This document shows, one piece after another, positions 17,862-27,001 of a DNA stretch of 64,000 nucleotides. The notes under the pieces were generated by a model. The model had not been told where the DNA came from. It searched no databases and worked only from the letters and a program-made list of their open reading frames with translations. The DNA is taken from the NCBI GenBank assembly GCA_937927335.1, contig CALBDU010000004.1, positions 62,001 to 126,000 of the forward strand, read 5' to 3'. Every line of letters begins with the position of its first letter. The first letter of the stretch is position 1. The position numbers were made by a program, and so were the translations under genes. The DNA is from an uncultured Clostridium sp. Its GTDB lineage: Bacteria; Bacillota; Clostridia; Clostridiales; Clostridiaceae.

Positions 17862-19628
17862 TTATTTTGCTGTTAAGCCTTTTACTATAGCTTCAGCTAT
17901 ACTGTCTGCATTATACATATTCATGTCTGTAGTTGAATCTAAAAATGAACATTCAATTAGTATTGCAGGCATGTCTGTATTTCTTAGTACATAGAAGGTT
18001 GAGTTTGATATAACCCTTCTTCTGGTATATCCAATGGAAACCATTGAATCCAGCACGTTGGTGGCAAGAATCTGTCCAACAGAATTGCCCTGATAATAAT
18101 ATGTTTCTGTACCGGTACCTCCGCCTACATTAAAGTGTATTGCTGCATAATAGTCCGCACCGGCTGAGTTTGCCGCATCACATCTTTGCTGGAGAGAATC
18201 CGCAGTGCTCACGGGAGTTCTTGTTGGTGCAGTGTTTATTACGTCATAGCCAAGAGCCTTCAGCTTGCTCATAACCAGGGTACCTACTTCCTTTGTGCAG
18301 GCATCCTCCTGCCTTATTCCAGTTGCTCCACCGTCATAGGCTGAATTGTGGCCGATATCTATGGCAAAGCTTATAGGAGCCCCCACAGGCTTTACAGTTA
18401 TCGTCCTTACAACCGGAACAGCTTTATTTCCTGCTTTATCCACTGCGTTAAAGGTTATTTTGTATGTACCAGCCTTTGTAGTATCTATTTTTGTAAGCTT
18501 GGTGCCTGTAGAATCCGTAATTTCAGAAACAGCAGATATGGTTGTATCTACATTATCTGTTACAGCTGCGCCTGCATCCACATAAATAAGTCCGTTTTTT
18601 ATTGTTACTGAAGCATATCCATTTAAGGCTATAACCGGAGGAGTTTTATCCACCACCGGAACTGCTGCTGTTACTATCACTGTTCTTACTATAGGTGCTG
18701 CTTTGTTGCCCGCTGCATCCACTGCAGTATAGGTTATTTTATAAGTACCTTCTCCGGCCACATCAAAGCTTGGTAAAAATCTTCCTGATGGATCTGTGAT
18801 GCTTGATAAAGCCTTTATTGAGGTATCCACGTTGTCATTTACTGTAACACCTGGATCTATAAATTTAGTACCGGCAGATATGGTTACAGTTGCGCTGCCC
18901 TTCAAGGTTATAACCGGTGATTTCGTATCTGCAGTGGCAGATGGCTTACCATCCCAAACTCCATTACTATCAACCTTATAGCCGTCCGGTGTTGTTGTGT
19001 TCACTGCCATGGTGCCATCAGTATTTACATAATACCACTTGTCAGAATATGAGACCCAGGAGCTTGTCTTCATTACACCGTCAGCACTCATATAATACTT
19101 TTTGCCTGAGGCATCCTGTACCCAGGTATTAAGTGCCATGGCTCCGTCTGCACCGCAGTAATATTTTTTGCCCGAGGAGTCCTGCACAAAGCTGCTCACT
19201 GTCATGGCTCCGTCACTGCCGCAATAAAATTTCCGTTTGGTGGAGTCGCTTTCCCATTGGTTAACTACCATAGCTCCGTCGGAACCAAGATAGAACCATT
19301 TTTTTGAGCTGTCCTGCTGCCATTTGTTAGTTACCATAGACCCGTCAGTTCCTAAATAGAACCATTTTTTAGTGGAATCCTGCTGCCATTTGTTTTTTGC
19401 CATGGCTCCGGTGGAAGTCAGGTAAAACCATTTCATTGAACGATCCTGCTGCCACTTGTTTGTTACCTTATTGCCGCTGGCATCAAGGTAATACCAGGTG
19501 CTATTAATGTATGTCCACCCTATTGGCTTTGAATCTGCTGCATTTACAATAGATTGAGAGAAGCCAAGGCTAAAGGCAATTAATAATACGCTGATAAAGA
19601 ACATCTTGAATTTTTTGTACAAAATCAT
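17862..19628 (-). CDS. N-acetylmuramoyl-L-alanine amidase with choline-binding-type repeats and Ig-like domains
   Basis: The 588-residue secreted autolysin-type enzyme has a signal peptide (about 1-30), about nine aromatic CW_binding_1 repeats (36-225, pattern WQQDSSKKWFYLGSDGAMV), two DUF5011/HYR-like Ig domains (about 232-318 and 325-408, each with PVI.L.G.A.VTI and D.VDT.I.A.S.ITD) and a C-terminal Amidase_3 domain. The zinc ligands are visible as His in FAIDIGHNS, Glu in RQEDACTKE and His in AAIHFNVG. The catalytic Glu is in ILIECSFL. The enzyme cleaves the stem peptide from muramic acid. The repeats sit before the catalytic domain. It lies opposite the envelope run and divergent from the lic locus. 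Confidence 0.92.
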   Translation of the reverse strand: MILYKKFKMFFISVLLIAFSLGFSQSIVNAADSKPIGWTYINSTWYYLDASGNKVTNKWQQDRSMKWFYLTSTGAMAKNKWQQDSTKKWFYLGTDGSMVTNKWQQDSSKKWFYLGSDGAMVVNQWESDSTKRKFYCGSDGAMTVSSFVQDSSGKKYYCGADGAMALNTWVQDASGKKYYMSADGVMKTSSWVSYSDKWYYVNTDGTMAVNTTTPDGYKVDSNGVWDGKPSATADTKSPVITLKGSATVTISAGTKFIDPGVTVNDNVDTSIKALSSITDPSGRFLPSFDVAGEGTYKITYTAVDAAGNKAAPIVRTVIVTAAVPVVDKTPPVIALNGYASVTIKNGLIYVDAGAAVTDNVDTTISAVSEITDSTGTKLTKIDTTKAGTYKITFNAVDKAGNKAVPVVRTITVKPVGAPISFAIDIGHNSAYDGGATGIRQEDACTKEVGTLVMSKLKALGYDVINTAPTRTPVSTADSLQQRCDAANSAGADYYAAIHFNVGGGTGTETYYYQGNSVGQILATNVLDSMVSIGYTRRRVISNSTFYVLRNTDMPAILIECSFLDSTTDMNMYNADSIAEAIVKGLTAK

Positions 19629-19754
19629 GTCCCCTCCCTCTATTTAATCCTGTTGATAAGTTCATTTTACAATTATTTTCAACTATATACAAGGCTAAAT
19701 TTAATATTTAATGTCTAAAACACCACTATTAAGGCGTTCTCAAGAAGTTATTTA

Positions 19755-19909
19755 CATTTTGTTCAAAAATTGTTCGCATAAACTATTGATTTATAAAATA
19801 TGCTGTACTATAATTAATTTATGTTCAAATACTGAACTGGACAAACCTTGATGAACATTGAAAAAAGTATTAATTTGAAAAATTGTTCAAAATAAAAGGA
19901 GTTCAAAAT
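19755..19909 (+). promoter_or_regulatory. lic-locus promoter with repeated TGTTCA/TGAACA operator words
   Basis: TTGATT (19786-19791) and TATAAT (19809-19814), spaced by 17, form a good promoter. Around it are TTTTGTTCAAAAATTGTTCG (19757-19776), ATGTTCAAAT (19821-19830), CTGAAC (19832-19837), ATGAACATTG (19851-19860) and TTGTTCAA (19883-19890), with GTTCAAAATA at 19901 overlapping the translation start. The clustering on both sides of the promoter suggests operators, most simply for the winged-helix protein encoded next. Confidence 0.6.
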
Positions 19910-20908
19910 ATGTACGATAAAGAAATAAAGGTCCTGGAAACAATAAATAACAATAGAGATCTCAGCCAAAGGGGAATAGCTAAAGCTGCAGGAATTTCCA
20001 TAGGAAAATCAAACTATCTGGTGAGACATTTCCAAGAGCTGGGATATATAAAATTGGAAGACACAGGCACAAGAAAGCCCCGATACGTTGTCACTGAAGA
20101 AGGGCTTCTGTTACTGGAAAAATACATAAAAAGCAATGTAGCAAGTAAAATCTTGATTTCCAGCAATCCTGGCAAGCAGGTAAAAGCTGCAATTATCCTG
20201 GCTGCAGGGGAAAGTCAGGATTTTCAGGAACCGGTAGGAAGCCTGAAGCTGGGTGATAAAACTGTTATAGAAAGGATTATAAGACTTCTAAGGGAAAGCG
20301 GTATAGAAAAAATTATTATTGTAGCCGGTTATAAAAGCAGCTTTTATGAAAGTCTGGGCAAGAAAGAAAATATCATTGTACTTACCAACAATGTATATAA
20401 GGAAAGCGGCACAATGGTATCCCTTGCCTTGGCAAAGGATTACCTTGATGATGACTTTCTCCTTGTGGAAGGGGATCTGGTCCTTGAGAAGAAGGCAATT
20501 ACAGAGGTGCTTAACCACCAAAATCGTGACTGCATTTTAATTACTAATGAAAGCGGCTCCGGAGACGAGGTTTTTGTGGAATTAAGAAATGAATTCCTAT
20601 TTAAGATGTCAAAGGACAGGCATCAGTTTAACAGGATAGATGGGGAAATGATAGGAGTATGTAAAATATCCATAGACATATTCAAAAAAATGCTGGAGGA
20701 GTTTCAAAACAATAGCAATCCTTTCCTTAATTATGAGTATATGCTTTTTGATATGGCCAGGACCTTCAATATAAGCTATGTAAAAATTGAAGATCTCATA
20801 TGGTCGGAAATAGATACCAAGTGGCACTATAGAAACCTGACCAATTTTATTTATCCAATGATAGTGAAATCAGAATCTATGAGGGGTGATACTAATGAAC
20901 AATATTAA
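19910..20908 (+). CDS. Winged-helix regulator fused to a LicC-like nucleotidyltransferase domain
   Basis: The 332-residue protein joins an N-terminal winged helix-turn-helix (residues 1-75; DLSQRGIAKAAGISIGKSNYLVRHFQELGYI) to a nucleotidyltransferase-fold domain from about residue 91. That domain begins AAIILAAGESQDFQEPVGSLKLG, so the usual GxGxR and PK catalytic positions are absent. The rest of the fold is retained (VIERIIRLLRESGIEKIIIVAGYKSSFYE; TNESGSGDEVFVE). It is similar to the N-terminal half of the next protein. I infer a regulator that senses a choline-pathway metabolite with a non-catalytic domain. The ATG at 19910, eight bases after AAAGGAG, was chosen over an upstream TTG. It overlaps the next gene by 14 bases. 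Confidence 0.8.
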   Translation: MYDKEIKVLETINNNRDLSQRGIAKAAGISIGKSNYLVRHFQELGYIKLEDTGTRKPRYVVTEEGLLLLEKYIKSNVASKILISSNPGKQVKAAIILAAGESQDFQEPVGSLKLGDKTVIERIIRLLRESGIEKIIIVAGYKSSFYESLGKKENIIVLTNNVYKESGTMVSLALAKDYLDDDFLLVEGDLVLEKKAITEVLNHQNRDCILITNESGSGDEVFVELRNEFLFKMSKDRHQFNRIDGEMIGVCKISIDIFKKMLEEFQNNSNPFLNYEYMLFDMARTFNISYVKIEDLIWSEIDTKWHYRNLTNFIYPMIVKSESMRGDTNEQY

Positions 20909-22493
20909 ACAGGCTGTAATTTTAGGAGCCGGCATGAGAAAATGCTTTGACAGACCGGTGGGATTTTTAGAGCTTCAAGGCGCAACGGTTATGGAAAGGC
21001 TTATAACACTGCTTAACGGCAATGGCATTGAAAACATAACTGTGGTGACCGGATATAAAAAAGAGTACTACGAGGATCTGGCCAAAAGAAAGAATCTGAA
21101 CCTGGTATTTAATGAAAGGTACAAATGGACCGGTACAATGCATTCACTGGCTTTAGCCAAAGAGTATGTAAAAGGTGACTTCATTTTAATAGAAAGTGAT
21201 ATTATCTTTGAGGAAAGGGCTATAAGCAACCTTTTGGACAACAAAAACAGGAACTGCCTGGTTGTAACCAATGAAAGCGGCTCAGGAGATGAAGCCTTTG
21301 TAGAGGTGAGAGAGGACAGGATATTCAAGATTTCCAAGGATGTGCATCAGCTAAGCAGCATCGATGGTGAATTTATTGGGATATCAAAGATAACCATGGA
21401 TACCTACAATAATATGCTTAAGGATTATAGCGACAACAACAATCCTTACCTTAATTATGAATATGTGATGCTTAACATGACTGGAGAAAACAGCTTTGGA
21501 TATGAAAAAATTGATGATCTGGTTTGGGGAGAGCTGGACAAGGAAGAGCAATACGAAAATCTCAAGCTTGTAGTTTACCCTAAATTATTAAGGAAGGAAC
21601 TGCAGCTAAGAAAGCAGTACTGCAAGGAAGTGGTTACTGAAATCCTAAAGGTGGACATGGCAGCCATCAGCAAGGTGGAGCAAATGGGAGGCCTGTCTAA
21701 TAAAAATTACAAGGTTACAGTAAATGGTGAGGAGCTGGCAGTAAGAATTACCGGAAATGGACAGTTTATAAACAGAAAAATTGAGAAATACAATTCCTCC
21801 ATAGCCTACAAGCTGGGACTGGATTGCAAAGCCTTATATTTTAATGAAGAAACAGGCATTAAAATATGTGAATTCATAAAGGATGCTGAAACCATAAATC
21901 CAACCACCGGAAAATATGAGCACAATATGGAGCTTATGGCCGGGTCCCTTAGAACCCTTCATGACAGCGGTGAAATGTTCATGAATGACTTTGATCCCTT
22001 CAGGGATGCCCTTTATTATGAAAGCCAGGTTGTAGCTGCCAACGGCAAGGTATTCGACGGCTATGAGGAATTAAAAACAAAGTTCATGCCTCTTAAGGAT
22101 GAACTGATGACTTTAGGCATGGTAAATGCAGCCTGCCATCTTGATGCTTTGCCGGAAAACTTTATAAAAAGCGGTGAGGACAGAATGTACCTTATTGACT
22201 GGGAGTTCAGCGGCAATTACGACAGGCTTTGGGATGTGGCTTCTGTATGTGTGGAATGTGAATTGAACGAGGATCAGCAGGAGCTGTTCTTCAGCAAGTA
22301 TTTTGGCGGTGAACCAACCATTGCTGAAAGAAGAAGAGTTCAGATACACAAGATAATGCAGGATATGTGCTGGTGCATGTGGGCTGCTGCAAAGGTAGCC
22401 AAGGGTGATGATTATCTTGAGGACTACGCACTTTGGAGATACACAAGGGGCAAGGAATTATTGATGGATTATTTAGAGAGAGGTGTAAAATAA
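20895..22493 (+). CDS. licA: Nucleotidyltransferase-like / choline kinase (LicA-like) fusion
   Basis: The 532-residue cytosolic protein has an N-terminal nucleotidyltransferase-like domain (about 1-230) and a C-terminal LicA-type choline/ethanolamine kinase (about 250-532). The kinase half shows GLSNKNYKVTVNGEELAVRI, the Brenner-type loop ACHLDALPENF (about residue 415) and the metal-binding LIDWEFSG. It would phosphorylate choline as the first step of wall phosphocholine decoration. The N-terminal domain starts AVILGAGMRKCFDRPVGFLEL, lacking the canonical GxGxR...PK, so its catalysis is doubtful. A separate canonical LicC is encoded downstream. The ATG at 20895 follows GAGGGG and overlaps the upstream gene. 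Confidence 0.85.
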   Translation: MNNIKQAVILGAGMRKCFDRPVGFLELQGATVMERLITLLNGNGIENITVVTGYKKEYYEDLAKRKNLNLVFNERYKWTGTMHSLALAKEYVKGDFILIESDIIFEERAISNLLDNKNRNCLVVTNESGSGDEAFVEVREDRIFKISKDVHQLSSIDGEFIGISKITMDTYNNMLKDYSDNNNPYLNYEYVMLNMTGENSFGYEKIDDLVWGELDKEEQYENLKLVVYPKLLRKELQLRKQYCKEVVTEILKVDMAAISKVEQMGGLSNKNYKVTVNGEELAVRITGNGQFINRKIEKYNSSIAYKLGLDCKALYFNEETGIKICEFIKDAETINPTTGKYEHNMELMAGSLRTLHDSGEMFMNDFDPFRDALYYESQVVAANGKVFDGYEELKTKFMPLKDELMTLGMVNAACHLDALPENFIKSGEDRMYLIDWEFSGNYDRLWDVASVCVECELNEDQQELFFSKYFGGEPTIAERRRVQIHKIMQDMCWCMWAAAKVAKGDDYLEDYALWRYTRGKELLMDYLERGVK

Positions 22494-23482
22494 TGAGTAT
22501 AAGAAATGAAAAAGAAGCCCGGAAGGGTCTTGGCTACGCCATAGGAGCCGGAGCCACCTGGGGTGTTGATACGGTGCTGGTGGGCCTTGTAATGGCTGCT
22601 ACCCCGTTTATAGACAATGAAAGAGCCATAATGCTGGCGCCCTTTGTAAGCACCTTTATGCATGACTTTTTTTCTGCTATATGGGCAAGTATATATATGA
22701 TATTCAAGGGCCAGTTTGGCAATGTTCTTAAGGCGGCTAAGAGTAAAGGCGGGCTGTTTATAATAATCGGTGCACTCCTTGGAGGACCCGTGGGCATGAC
22801 CTGCTATCTTATGAGCATTAAATATGTAGGAGCAGCCTACACAGCCAGTATAACTGCAATATTCCCTGGAATCAGCGCACTGCTGGCATTCCTGATACTT
22901 AAGGAAAAAATGAATGCAAGAGTATGGTTTGGAATTATGCTAAGCGTAGCAGGGGTATTCATTTTAGGCTACTCACCACTGCAGCTTGGTTCCGGCAGCG
23001 GCTTCATACTTGGAATAATCTTTGCATTAGGAACTGCCGTGGCTTGGGCCTTGGAAGGAATCATATGCGCCTTCAGCATGAAATACAATGAAATCGATCC
23101 TGAACATGCAATAAATATAAGACAGGCAACCTCGGGACTGTTCTATGGCTTTGTAATAATCCCAATTATAGGAGGCTACGGCATAACAGGCCAGGCCCTG
23201 ACCTCAAAGGTTGGACTCCTTATAGCCTTTACAGCCTTATTTGGTACTGTATCCTACTTCCAGTATTATAAGGCAATCAATATAATCGGTGCTGCAAGAA
23301 GCACAGCCTTGAATATTACCTATGGTGTCTGGGCTATAGCTATCCAGGCTATATTCCTGAAGGTACCAGTAAGCACCCAGCTGCTGATAGGTGCATTAGT
23401 TGTTATGATAGGCTCCATACTTGTTTCAGGCAATCCAAAGGAACTGGTGGATTTGAACGATCCTGCAGTTGAAACAGTGTAA
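22493..23482 (+). CDS. licB: LicB-like choline permease (DMT/EamA superfamily)
   Basis: The 329-residue integral membrane protein has about ten hydrophobic segments and two EamA-type halves. The second half contains GIIFALGTAVAWALEGIICAF and a C-terminal LLIGALVVMIGSILVSGNPKEL. Its start ATG overlaps the stop of the kinase gene (TAATG), which indicates coupled translation. Among DMT transporters the substrate is rarely readable from sequence. Location between choline-kinase and LicC genes makes high-affinity choline uptake (LicB role) the likely function. Confidence 0.82.
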   Translation: MSIRNEKEARKGLGYAIGAGATWGVDTVLVGLVMAATPFIDNERAIMLAPFVSTFMHDFFSAIWASIYMIFKGQFGNVLKAAKSKGGLFIIIGALLGGPVGMTCYLMSIKYVGAAYTASITAIFPGISALLAFLILKEKMNARVWFGIMLSVAGVFILGYSPLQLGSGSGFILGIIFALGTAVAWALEGIICAFSMKYNEIDPEHAINIRQATSGLFYGFVIIPIIGGYGITGQALTSKVGLLIAFTALFGTVSYFQYYKAINIIGAARSTALNITYGVWAIAIQAIFLKVPVSTQLLIGALVVMIGSILVSGNPKELVDLNDPAVETV

Positions 23483-23584
23483 GCATATGCAGAGAACCAA
23501 AACCAATTAAATAAATATGGCAAACAGGGCATTATAGGTGTATAATGTCCTTGTTATTTTGCAGAAATTCGGGAGGTATATATA

Positions 23585-24271
23585 ATGAAAGCAATAATTT
23601 TAGCTGCAGGCATGGGAACAAGGCTTAGACCCCTCACCCTTGAAACTCCAAAATCCCTCATAAAGGTTAACGGAGAACCCATGGCGGAGAGGCAGATAAG
23701 ATTTTTAAAGGAAAAAGGAATAGATGATATTATAGTAGTAACAGGATATTTAAAGGAAAAGTTTCAGTACCTGAAGGAAAAGTACGGTGTGAAATTGATA
23801 CATAATGATAAGTATGATGTTTACAATAATGTGTATACTATGTATCTTGTAAAGGATTTTCTGCAGGATGCCTATGTAGCTGAAGCAGATGTTTATATGT
23901 ACAGGAATTTCTTTGATGAAAATATTAAAAAATCCTGTTATTTTGCAGGTATAAAGGAAAACTTTCACGGTGAATGGAAGGTATTCTTTAATGAATTTGG
24001 TGAGCTCACTGATGTGGAGGTGGGTGACGGTACTGGCTATATCATGTCCGGCATATCCTACTGGACAAAAGAGGATGGAGCATATATAAAGGAAAGATTA
24101 GAGGCAACCATAAAGAACGGAAGCTTTGAAAATACCTACTGGGATTCTGTAGTGGCACAAAATCTGGAGCACCTGGATATAATGGTTGAAAAAATAGACA
24201 CCAATGACTGGTTTGAGATAGACAGTGTTGAGGATTTAAACGCTGCAGAGGCGCTGGCACAAATAAAGTAG
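23585..24271 (+). CDS. licC: CTP:phosphocholine cytidylyltransferase
   Basis: The 228-residue enzyme closely follows pneumococcal LicC in length and sequence order. It has MKAIILAAGMGTRLRPLT with TPKSL, then FLKEKGIDDIIVVTGYLKEKFQYLKEKYGV, NDKYDVYNNVYTMYLVKDF, EADVYMYRNFF and the C-terminal FEIDSVEDLNAAE. It activates phosphocholine to CDP-choline, the donor used by LicD. Unlike the two nucleotidyltransferase-like domains upstream, all canonical catalytic residues are present. It follows licB by about 100 bases and has GGGAGG before the ATG, so it is probably part of the lic transcript. Confidence 0.9.
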   Translation: MKAIILAAGMGTRLRPLTLETPKSLIKVNGEPMAERQIRFLKEKGIDDIIVVTGYLKEKFQYLKEKYGVKLIHNDKYDVYNNVYTMYLVKDFLQDAYVAEADVYMYRNFFDENIKKSCYFAGIKENFHGEWKVFFNEFGELTDVEVGDGTGYIMSGISYWTKEDGAYIKERLEATIKNGSFENTYWDSVVAQNLEHLDIMVEKIDTNDWFEIDSVEDLNAAEALAQIK

Positions 24272-24336
24272 CATTTACCTCGGGTTTAATGTATAATTTT
24301 TATAGAAAACTTGAACTAAACAATGGAGGTTTACAA

Positions 24337-26679
24337 ATGATATCTAAAATATTCGGCAGTTACAGCAGCAGGGAATTAAAAAGAATTACCCCAATAGCAG
24401 ATAAAATAATGGCCCTGGAGGAAAAAATGGCAGCCCTTACCGATGAAGAGCTTAGGGCTAAAACCCAGGAATTCAGGGAGAGGCTTGAAAAAGGCGCAAC
24501 CTTAGATGATTTACTGGTGGAGGCCTTTGCAGTAGTAAGGGAGGCATCCTGGAGAGTACTTGGAATGAAGCACTTTAAGGTACAGCTTATAGGCGGTATA
24601 GTACTGCACCAGGGAAGGGTTGCTGAGATGAAAACAGGTGAAGGAAAAACCCTGGTGGCAACCTGTCCGTCATATTTGAATGCCTTACCCAGAAAGGGAG
24701 TACATATTATAACCGTTAATGACTACCTGGCTAAAAGAGACAAGGATGAAATGGGCCAGATACACAACTTTTTAGGCTTGACCACCGGTGTAATCCTGAA
24801 CCAGATGACTCCGGAGGAAAGAAGGGAAGCCTATAGCTGTGACATAACCTATGGAACCAACAGCGAATTTGGCTTTGACTATTTAAGAGACAATATGGTT
24901 ACTGATCCCTCAGGAAGAGTTCAGCGACCTTTAAATTATACTATTATAGATGAAGTTGACTCCATATTCATAGATGATGCCAGAACACCTCTTATAATTT
25001 CAGGTACAGGCAAAAAATCTGCCAGCATCTACAAGGTGGCAGACAGGCTGGCAAAATCCTTCAAGGAAGAGGAGGACTATAATATTGATGCAAAGACCAA
25101 GGCTGTGATGATAACAGACCAGGGTATCGATAAGGCTGAGGCATGCTTTGGTATTGACAATTTTACCGAAGCTGAAAATATGGAAATTCAGCATCACACC
25201 ATAACTGCCTTAAAGGCCAATTACGTTATGCATAACGGGGTAGATTACATAGTAAGAGACGGAGAAGTACTTATAGTAGACCAGTTCACCGGCCGTATTA
25301 TGGATGGAAGACGCTTTAATGAAGGCCTCCACCAGGCCATAGAGGCCAAGGAAGGGGTTAAGGTAATGGAGGAAAGTGACACTTTAGCTACCATAACATA
25401 TCAGAACTTCTTCAAGCTCTATAAGAAGGTATCAGGAATGTCCGGTACCGTGGAAACAGAGCAGCAGGAATTCAGGGAAATATATGATATAGACGTGGTT
25501 GTAATACCTACAAACAAGCCTGTGGTAAGAATAGAAAGACCTGATATGATATATAAAACCGAATATGCCAAGTTTAAGGCTGTAGTGGAGGAAATAGCAG
25601 AAACCTATAAAAAAGGCCAGCCTATGCTGGTGGGAACCACATCAGTAGATAAGTCTGAAATTTTATCTCACTTGTTAAAAAAGAAGGGCATCCCACACCA
25701 GGTTTTAAATGCCAAGCAGCATGAAAGAGAAGCCCATATTGTTGAAAAGGCCGGTCATATGTATTCAGTTACCGTAGCCACAAATATGGCTGGAAGAGGT
25801 ACGGATATCAAGCTTGGAGAAGGAGTTGCGGAGCTTGGTGGCCTTAAGGTAATAGGAACCGAAAGACATGAAGCACGAAGAATAGACAACCAGCTTAGAG
25901 GAAGGTGCTCAAGGCAGGGAGATGTAGGAGAAGCAGTTTTCTATGTTTCTCTTGAGGATGATATTGTCAGGCGCTTTACCCAGGACAGGGTGGATAGGCT
26001 GGAGGAAATCTACAAGCTGGATCCAAAGAACCCTATAGAATTAAAAAAAGTAAGGGAAGTAATAAATATAGCACAGCATGGAGTGGAGGCACAGAACTTC
26101 GATACTAGAAAGAACCTGGTAAAGTTTGACGAAGTGTTAAGTATTCAGCGAAAAGTAATCTATGACCAGCGTAACGAGGTGGTGGATGCAGAAGACATCA
26201 CTGAAAGCATCAAGGATATGATTAAGGACGTTGTGGAATATGAATTTAAAAAGCACATCACAGAGGATGAGGAAAATTTTGAAGAGGATGTTAAGCAGCT
26301 GTTAAATTATCTTGGAGATTTACTGGAGGTTAAAGACAAGCTCAATGAAGAGGAATTCCTTAAATTAAATAATATGGAAATCCAGGAAAGGTTAACTGAA
26401 ATTGCCCTGACAAAATACGATGAAAAAGCAGAGGAGATGGGAGATGCACTGAAAAGATTCCAGAAGAAGATGCTGCTGAAAATGGTGGATAAAAAGTGGG
26501 TGGAGCATATTGACACCATGACAAACCTCAAAAGGTACATTGTATTTCAGTCTTATAAACAGATCCAGCCTGAAGTTGCCTATAAGCTGGAGGGCAATAT
26601 CGTATTTGAGGATACTGTATACGATCTAAAAAGGGAAACAGTAAAATATATTTTTCATGCTCAGCTGCAAAAAAATTAA
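24337..26679 (+). CDS. secA2: Accessory preprotein translocase ATPase SecA2
   Basis: The 780-residue SecA-family motor has Walker A MKTGEGKT (about 98-105), DEVDSIFIDDARTPLIISG (about 207) and VATNMAGRGTDIKLGEGV, RHEARRIDNQLRGR and SRQGD in the second motor domain. It ends at VKYIFHAQLQKN, lacking the C-terminal Zn-binding SEC-C tail of housekeeping SecA. The length is close to the C. difficile-type SecA2. SecA2 exports a subset of surface proteins, in clostridia including S-layer proteins. The gene directly precedes a run of S-layer-like genes. The ATG at 24337 follows GGAGG, in preference to an ATG 16 codons upstream. No dedicated SecY2 is seen. Confidence 0.88.
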   Translation: MISKIFGSYSSRELKRITPIADKIMALEEKMAALTDEELRAKTQEFRERLEKGATLDDLLVEAFAVVREASWRVLGMKHFKVQLIGGIVLHQGRVAEMKTGEGKTLVATCPSYLNALPRKGVHIITVNDYLAKRDKDEMGQIHNFLGLTTGVILNQMTPEERREAYSCDITYGTNSEFGFDYLRDNMVTDPSGRVQRPLNYTIIDEVDSIFIDDARTPLIISGTGKKSASIYKVADRLAKSFKEEEDYNIDAKTKAVMITDQGIDKAEACFGIDNFTEAENMEIQHHTITALKANYVMHNGVDYIVRDGEVLIVDQFTGRIMDGRRFNEGLHQAIEAKEGVKVMEESDTLATITYQNFFKLYKKVSGMSGTVETEQQEFREIYDIDVVVIPTNKPVVRIERPDMIYKTEYAKFKAVVEEIAETYKKGQPMLVGTTSVDKSEILSHLLKKKGIPHQVLNAKQHEREAHIVEKAGHMYSVTVATNMAGRGTDIKLGEGVAELGGLKVIGTERHEARRIDNQLRGRCSRQGDVGEAVFYVSLEDDIVRRFTQDRVDRLEEIYKLDPKNPIELKKVREVINIAQHGVEAQNFDTRKNLVKFDEVLSIQRKVIYDQRNEVVDAEDITESIKDMIKDVVEYEFKKHITEDEENFEEDVKQLLNYLGDLLEVKDKLNEEEFLKLNNMEIQERLTEIALTKYDEKAEEMGDALKRFQKKMLLKMVDKKWVEHIDTMTNLKRYIVFQSYKQIQPEVAYKLEGNIVFEDTVYDLKRETVKYIFHAQLQKN

Positions 26680-27001
26680 AAAAAATTTTAAATAAAAGAA
26701 GGAATATTAGAGTTCCTGTAGAATAATCTATAGAAGGATATATATAGAAAAGCTTGCAGGGTTAAGTAAAAAAGTTAATATAGCTAATATTTTCATATTT
26801 CTTTAACATAATTTGTGGACAAACACTGTGAATTTATGTATAATATATTTAATTGTATAAAGTTTATCATATAATTCTAAATTATATATATTTTGTATAT
26901 ATATAGTATTAGTGCGTCGTTAGTTATTATTGTGTTCTAGTTAAAGGCTATAATGCAATATAATATAAAAAATTTTAAAACATCAATAGGAGGAGATAAA
27001 C
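26680..27001 (+). promoter_or_regulatory. S-layer-like gene promoter and long leader
   Basis: This 322-base A/T-rich gap holds a strong promoter: TGGACA at 26816-26821 and TATAAT at 26839-26844, 17 bases apart. It predicts a leader of about 150 bases before the TTG at 27002, ending in a strong AGGAGG site. A further TATAAT-like word occurs at about 26950. Long leaders are common for abundantly expressed S-layer mRNAs. Confidence 0.65.
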
